A DNA stretch of 35,267 nt from Desulfovibrionaceae bacterium. Its GTDB lineage: Bacteria > Desulfobacterota > Desulfovibrionia > Desulfovibrionales > Desulfovibrionaceae. Of the stretch, positions 32,901 to 35,267 are shown one piece after another. The notes under the pieces were generated by a model. It did no database searches, was not told the origin of the DNA, and saw only the letters and a list, made by a program, of their open reading frames with translations. Within the stretch, counting starts at the first letter, position 1. Every line of letters begins with the position of its first letter. The position numbers and the translations under genes are program-made. The stretch is taken from NCBI GenBank assembly GCA_015709205.1, contig JACCQO010000033.1, positions 1-35,267 of the forward strand, in the 5' to 3' direction.

Positions 32901-33404
32901 CGCCACGCGCACGCCGTGCGCGCCCTTGTCGGCATACGGCTCGGCCGCGGTCACGACCACATCCACGCACGCCGCGGCCAGGGCACGGCGCGAAGCCGCG
33001 CCGGATTCCAGGCCGGACGCGCGCGCCAACAGCTCGGCCGCCTTGTCCCAGACGCAGCGCCGCGCGCGGGCCTCGGCCTCGGCCCGGGCCACGGCCGGGG
33101 ACTGCACGCCGCCGAACGCCTGGCGCACCTCGCAGCGCAGCGCCGGGACAGCCCGGCCAGCGGATTTCGCCCTGCCCCGCGCGGCCCAGGCCTCGCCCGG
33201 GCCGAAGATCGCGGTCCACAGCGCGCCCAGGCGCGCGGCGGCGGCCCGGACGGGGACGGGACGCTCCGCAAGGACGGACGGCGCAAACGACGCGGCGGGC
33301 CGCCACGACGGCGCGGCGGCGAACAGGACGCAGCAGAGTGCGCCCGCCAACGGCAGAAGGCGCGCAACCCGCACGGCGCGCCGGAACAGGACACGGTTTC
33401 GCAT
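29961..33404 (-). CDS. Large exported TPR-repeat protein
   Basis: A 1147-residue protein with an N-terminal signal sequence (basic MRNRVLFRRAVRVAR, then LLPLAGALCCVLFAAA), so it should lie in the periplasm or outer envelope. Residues about 90-180 have an alternating Ala/Arg helical pattern (AVARAEAEARARRCVWDKAAELL, later YADKGAHGVRVAAEG) that vaguely recalls LPP20/FlgT-N-type domains. After a spacer rich in Ala/Pro come about 22 TPR units of 34 residues (from about residue 310 to the end), interrupted by two low-complexity linkers near SERSPSLSSSDAASSSDA and AGAAAGQAAGASSNATAAP. Such proteins are scaffolds for envelope assemblies. The start ATG 33402-33404 has GGGAG nine bases upstream. No adjacent gene reveals its partner. 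Confidence 0.88.
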   Translation of the reverse strand: MRNRVLFRRAVRVARLLPLAGALCCVLFAAAPSWRPAASFAPSVLAERPVPVRAAAARLGALWTAIFGPGEAWAARGRAKSAGRAVPALRCEVRQAFGGVQSPAVARAEAEARARRCVWDKAAELLARASGLESGAASRRALAAACVDVVVTAAEPYADKGAHGVRVAAEGRFGGPGLAEAARAAARRAPLLDEAARLVRRQDALLKELDARPARVAPGKKGPGAAGAGGSASLPPAQEELDAATAAARFEADALARLTALAWSAQQLGVRRVVLRAPGAVAPSPSASSTPSVPAAPLGPDAALAVLEQAARQNPDDPYAWYDRGDLLAALDRPDQAVPAYSRALELAGAAAGDKATPPGLRARRAEAYRLLGRADEALADLDAALAADPQDTRALLTRGMLRARQGRFRDAAADFDAVLEREPDNALALNRRGLALAKLGRLEEAMRDYERAVALDPSLGEDSLERGRIFMEFGQFDRAAEDFSRVLQKDAKNLDALVARGACRLGQKRPQEAREDLDRYFGLAKADDPRVPRAGVLLGDALAALGDGRAAVAAYSRALAARPDYGPALAARGAALFAQGDFAGAEADLARVAEQGAADARALQLRARALMRLGRYVDAAKGWEALLTAAPNSPEAAGAHAALGEALWRAEDFSRAEPALREAVRGDPADAASLWRRGDCLRGLGRPQEALVELDRALSLAPDDACALVARGRALFALGRFDGAVRDFDRAAALSERSPSLSSSDAASSSDAAPAEPASGPACVPPPRERGLALAAVGRHQDALAELSRALEAKPDDPALLLANGKVLRRLGRTAQAVDELTRAIAADGGNAEAWNERGLAHAALGMRRQAMDDYDRAVSLAPHLRADYFSRGMLFKEFGQYDKAVEDFSRALAQIEEQAGAAAGQAAGASSNATAAPPTPAVATAAAARAAALLARGDCHLRRADYARARADLDAAVAADPSSAPAYALRGRARQLSGDVEGAVRDLDRALELNPADPVALTCRGQALARVGSYSRAIEDFTHALEADPSFAEAYLRRGETYKDAAAYDRAEEDFDRLLLLGPDNARALFLRGVCRAAQGRLEEAVHDYDKAIALDDRFSEYRIYRGTAFYNLGRTEAMCEDFRRALDQGDDKGLLWAWKKGMCR

Positions 33405-33424
33405 GGCTTGACTCCCGGATTCCG

Positions 33425-33433
33425 TGCATACCA
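33425..33433 (-). promoter_or_regulatory. Possible extended -10 promoter for the TPR gene
   Basis: On the minus strand TGGTATGCA lies about 20 bases upstream of the TPR start codon, matching the extended -10 pattern TGnTATnnn. No good -35 box accompanies it. Transcription from here would leave a very short leader carrying the GGGAG ribosome binding site. Confidence 0.3.
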
Positions 33434-33618
33434 GAACCCCTTTGCCGACGAAAGCCGCAATGCGCGGAGAAGACGCCCCGGGGCCCGGGCGTACGCGGCG
33501 CGGCAACCACCAATCGACATGCGCCCGCCTTTCTGCGGCCGCCTCTCGCCGCCGTTCCTTACCACCGCTTCGGGCAGCCGCACCGGGCCGTCTCCCGTGG
33601 CCGCCGCACCGGCCGAAA

Positions 33619-33673
33619 CACATCGTCCGGGGCACATCGACTGGGGCGCGTGGACTGGGGGCCGTGGGCTGGG
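33619..33673. repeat. Tandem 14-bp repeat
   Basis: CACATCGTCCGGGG, CACATCGACTGGGG, CGCGTGGACTGGGG and a fourth degenerate GCCGTGGGCTGGG follow each other directly. Progressive drift along the array suggests duplication followed by divergence. Confidence 0.6.
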
Positions 33674-34075
33674 CTCGCAGACGCGCCGCAATGCGTCCCG
33701 ACCGCAACCGCAAGCACGCCCGGCCCGCGCCGAATCCCGTCCGGCACGTCTGCGCGCCGGCCGCAAGCGCGATTCCGATTCCCCACGGCGCGCCCCCCCC
33801 GTGCCATGGCGTTCCCCGACGCCGCACCACACGCCCGGGCGAACGCCGCCACGAAACCGCAACACCGAGCCCAAATCGCAGGGACCGAAACGGATCCCGC
33901 CAGCCGTCCGCCACCGCGCCCGGCGTGCTTTTCCGCCGCCGCTCCGACCAAGCCGCACCCACCACGTGGGCGCGGCGAAAAACGCTTGTGCCACCGCCGT
34001 ACGACGTGCAACGGCAATCCAGCCCCCACAATCTCAGCTTACCTCTTTCGCCATCCCGAAACCCAAGCCGCCCCT

Positions 34076-34140
34076 TTTAACGAAGACGGTTTTTCTTTGT
34101 TGAGAAATACGAATTGAAGTATATATGTATTACCAAGAGT
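34076..34140. promoter_or_regulatory. AT-rich island, possible promoter or remnant
   Basis: A roughly 65-base stretch of A/T-rich DNA breaks the GC-rich background. On the plus strand TTGTTG (34097-34102) and TATATA (34120-34125) are 17 bases apart; on the minus strand TATACT is a good -10 hexamer without a -35. No gene follows in either direction within 300 bases. Confidence 0.35.
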
Positions 34141-35087
34141 TGGTTTTCGCCCTTGTCCCGGGCCCTGGCGCGGGGCACAAGCGCCGTGCGCGGGCGCGTC
34201 GATCCGGCGCGGCGCCGCAGCGCAACCGCAAGCCTTGCCGACGCCGCCGGAAACGGAAAAGCCACGATTCCGTCGCCGGGCCGGACCGAGGCAAACCGGG
34301 CCGAACCGGCCCCGATGACAAAAAACCGCAATGCGCCAAGGCAGAAGGAAGGCGTCGGAGAAGAGGCCGAAAAGGAAATACGACAACGCGCGGCCGGCTC
34401 TACGTGGGATCATCCCCCGCACCTGCCGATCCTCAAGGGACACGGGGCAGGGAGCCGCGCGAAGCGGCCGAGGCCTGGGCCGGGCGCGTTCGGCCGCTCG
34501 GCCCCGCGGGCGAAAATGGGGCGGGACCGGCCCGCGGGCGCGGGCCGAACGGCCATTGCCCACCGCAAAAAATCCGCACCGGCAACCACCGACCGCTCGC
34601 AAGCGGACCGCCCAACGCGGACCGCACCTCACCTTTTTTCCAAACCTCCGAAACCTCCACCGCCAAAGGCGGCCCCGCACCGTACCGGCCGTCTCTCCGG
34701 CATTCCCGCGCCCATTCCCGCGCCTTCTGCACCCGTTCCCGCTCCGCGTCCCTCGCGCTCGTTCCCAGCCGCCGCACCCGCGCTCTCGGCCGTTCTTGCG
34801 GCCTGCTCCCACCAGAAGGATTCACGGGATGCCGAAGGGCGACGGGCCGAGGAAGAGGGAGAAAAAACGGACACCTCTTTTTCAAAAGGGCCCATGCGTT
34901 CCTCCAGCCGCCGGCAACGCCCGCCGCCCCATTCCAACGCCCTGCTTGCCTCGAACTCAAGGCGTTCCAGCCGCCAACAGCGACGACAGCCCAAGCCGCC
35001 GACACGCCGGGCCGCTCCTTTACCGCGGGGCCGTCCGTGTCCGCACCCATTCCGCGCCCCGCGCACTCCTCCTCCTCTTTTCGACCT

Positions 35088-35267
35088 CCAGGGCGCATCC
35101 GCCGCCAAAGGCGGCGGCAGCCCGGCGCGCCCGCACCATCCTTCACCCTTCCCGCGCACTCCGCGCCCGCGCGCCCCGGCCGGGCATCCACGGGACCGCA
35201 GCGTCCAGAACGCCCTCATCCAGCCAGAGGGTTTCGGGGGGTGATGGTGGGGGTGGGGAGGGGGTCC
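35088..35267. repeat. G/C-rich palindromic (REP-like) element, right copy
   Basis: This is the inverted counterpart of 1-171. The hairpin core is CCGCCGCC-AAA-GGCGGCGG at about 35097-35115, flanked by CCAGGGCGCATC (35088-35099) and CCTCATCCAGCC (about 35214-35225). It ends in a run of G-tracts (GGGGGG, GGGGG, GGGG, GGGGG) that could form a G-quadruplex. The pairing in the hairpin is better preserved here than in the left copy. Confidence 0.6.

Larger units (their letters stand above)
33405..35087. other. Long gene-free region at the right end
   Basis: About 1.7 kb with open frames on both strands but no recognisable protein, no consistent ribosome binding site and strongly biased Arg/Pro/Ala or Arg/Gly translations. 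It contains a 14-bp tandem repeat (33619-33673), an AT-rich island (about 34076-34140), a hairpin CCGCC-AAA-GGCGG near 34663-34677, many copies of CCGCAA in its first kilobase and several GC-rich short repeats (for example CATTCCCGCGCC near 34700-34730). Confidence 0.55.

Noticed and set aside
29721-34103. A plus-strand open frame of more than 1400 codons antisense to the TPR gene
   Set aside because: It is a GC-bias shadow: the minus strand encodes regular TPR repeats with a signal sequence, while this translation is Gly/Ala/Gln-rich without any family.
34433-35219. Two overlapping minus-strand frames in the right-hand spacer
   Set aside because: They pass through the REP-like element; their similarity to a frame at the left edge reflects repeated DNA, not a conserved protein.
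34114-35244. A 376-codon plus-strand frame in the right-hand spacer
   Set aside because: Pro/Arg/Ala low complexity that runs into the palindromic repeat; the ATG lies in the AT-rich island without a ribosome binding site.
1-35267. tRNA, rRNA, riboswitches, insertion sequences or prophage genes
   Set aside because: I looked for conserved tRNA and rRNA segments and transposase or integrase motifs and saw none; a covariance-model scan would be needed to exclude small RNAs.

Overview
The window is a GC-rich bacterial segment (very GC-rich by eye, with strong G/C third positions) carrying about 27 protein genes and no rRNA or tRNA gene that I can see. Gene content and protein style point to a high-GC member of the Desulfovibrionaceae or a close relative. 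The indicators are a small protein ending in the Cys-His pattern of the XXXCH family, a DUF116 protein in a def-fmt-DUF116-rsmB cluster, a non-discriminating-looking AspRS, and Mla, slipin/NfeD and parAB/parS loci. The lineage is an inference from family recognition, not from a search.

Layout. 1-398: non-coding, with a G-rich palindromic element at the very edge and three hairpins behind queA. 399-4890: queA (minus), then on the plus strand a lipoprotein, coaBC and a low-complexity protein of unknown function, tightly coupled by overlaps. 5120-7630: an NfeD/ClpP-class membrane protease and a slipin, a classic membrane-quality-control pair. 7962-8969: a UDP-glucuronate 4-epimerase-like sugar epimerase. 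9074-14288: the chromosome partitioning region, with an XXXCH-like protein, a parS site, parA, a minus-strand zinc-ribbon gene inserted between parA and parB, parB, a heptose-7-phosphate kinase (HldE/RfaE domain I), a GAF-PP2C (RsbU-type) phosphatase and a second, perfect parS. 14362-18529: a STAS protein, then MlaE, MlaF, MlaD and a PqiC-like lipoprotein, which together make an outer-membrane phospholipid transport operon, followed by a DUF1992 protein. 18695-19099: a stand-alone CheY-like receiver.

From 19677 to 33404 every gene is on the minus strand. In transcription order these are a secreted TPR protein of about 22 repeats, a membrane PilZ-like protein, a SAM methyltransferase, hisS, aspS, def, fmt, a DUF116 membrane protein and rsmB: a translation and protein-maturation block with a cell-envelope or c-di-GMP flavour at its upstream end. 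33405-35267 has no credible gene. It holds a 14-bp tandem repeat, a sharp AT-rich island, and an inverted copy of the element found at the left edge.

The most notable signals beyond gene calls are: two parS sites about 4.9 kb apart that bracket parA, parB, hldE and the phosphatase, with the perfect site immediately upstream of the STAS-mla operon; a STAS protein that could serve either the RsbU-type phosphatase or the Mla transporter; short tandem repeats with periods of 11, 13-14, 16 and 26-28 bp in most long intergenic spacers; and related inverted G-rich palindromic elements at both ends of the window, which would fit a contig bounded by repeats.
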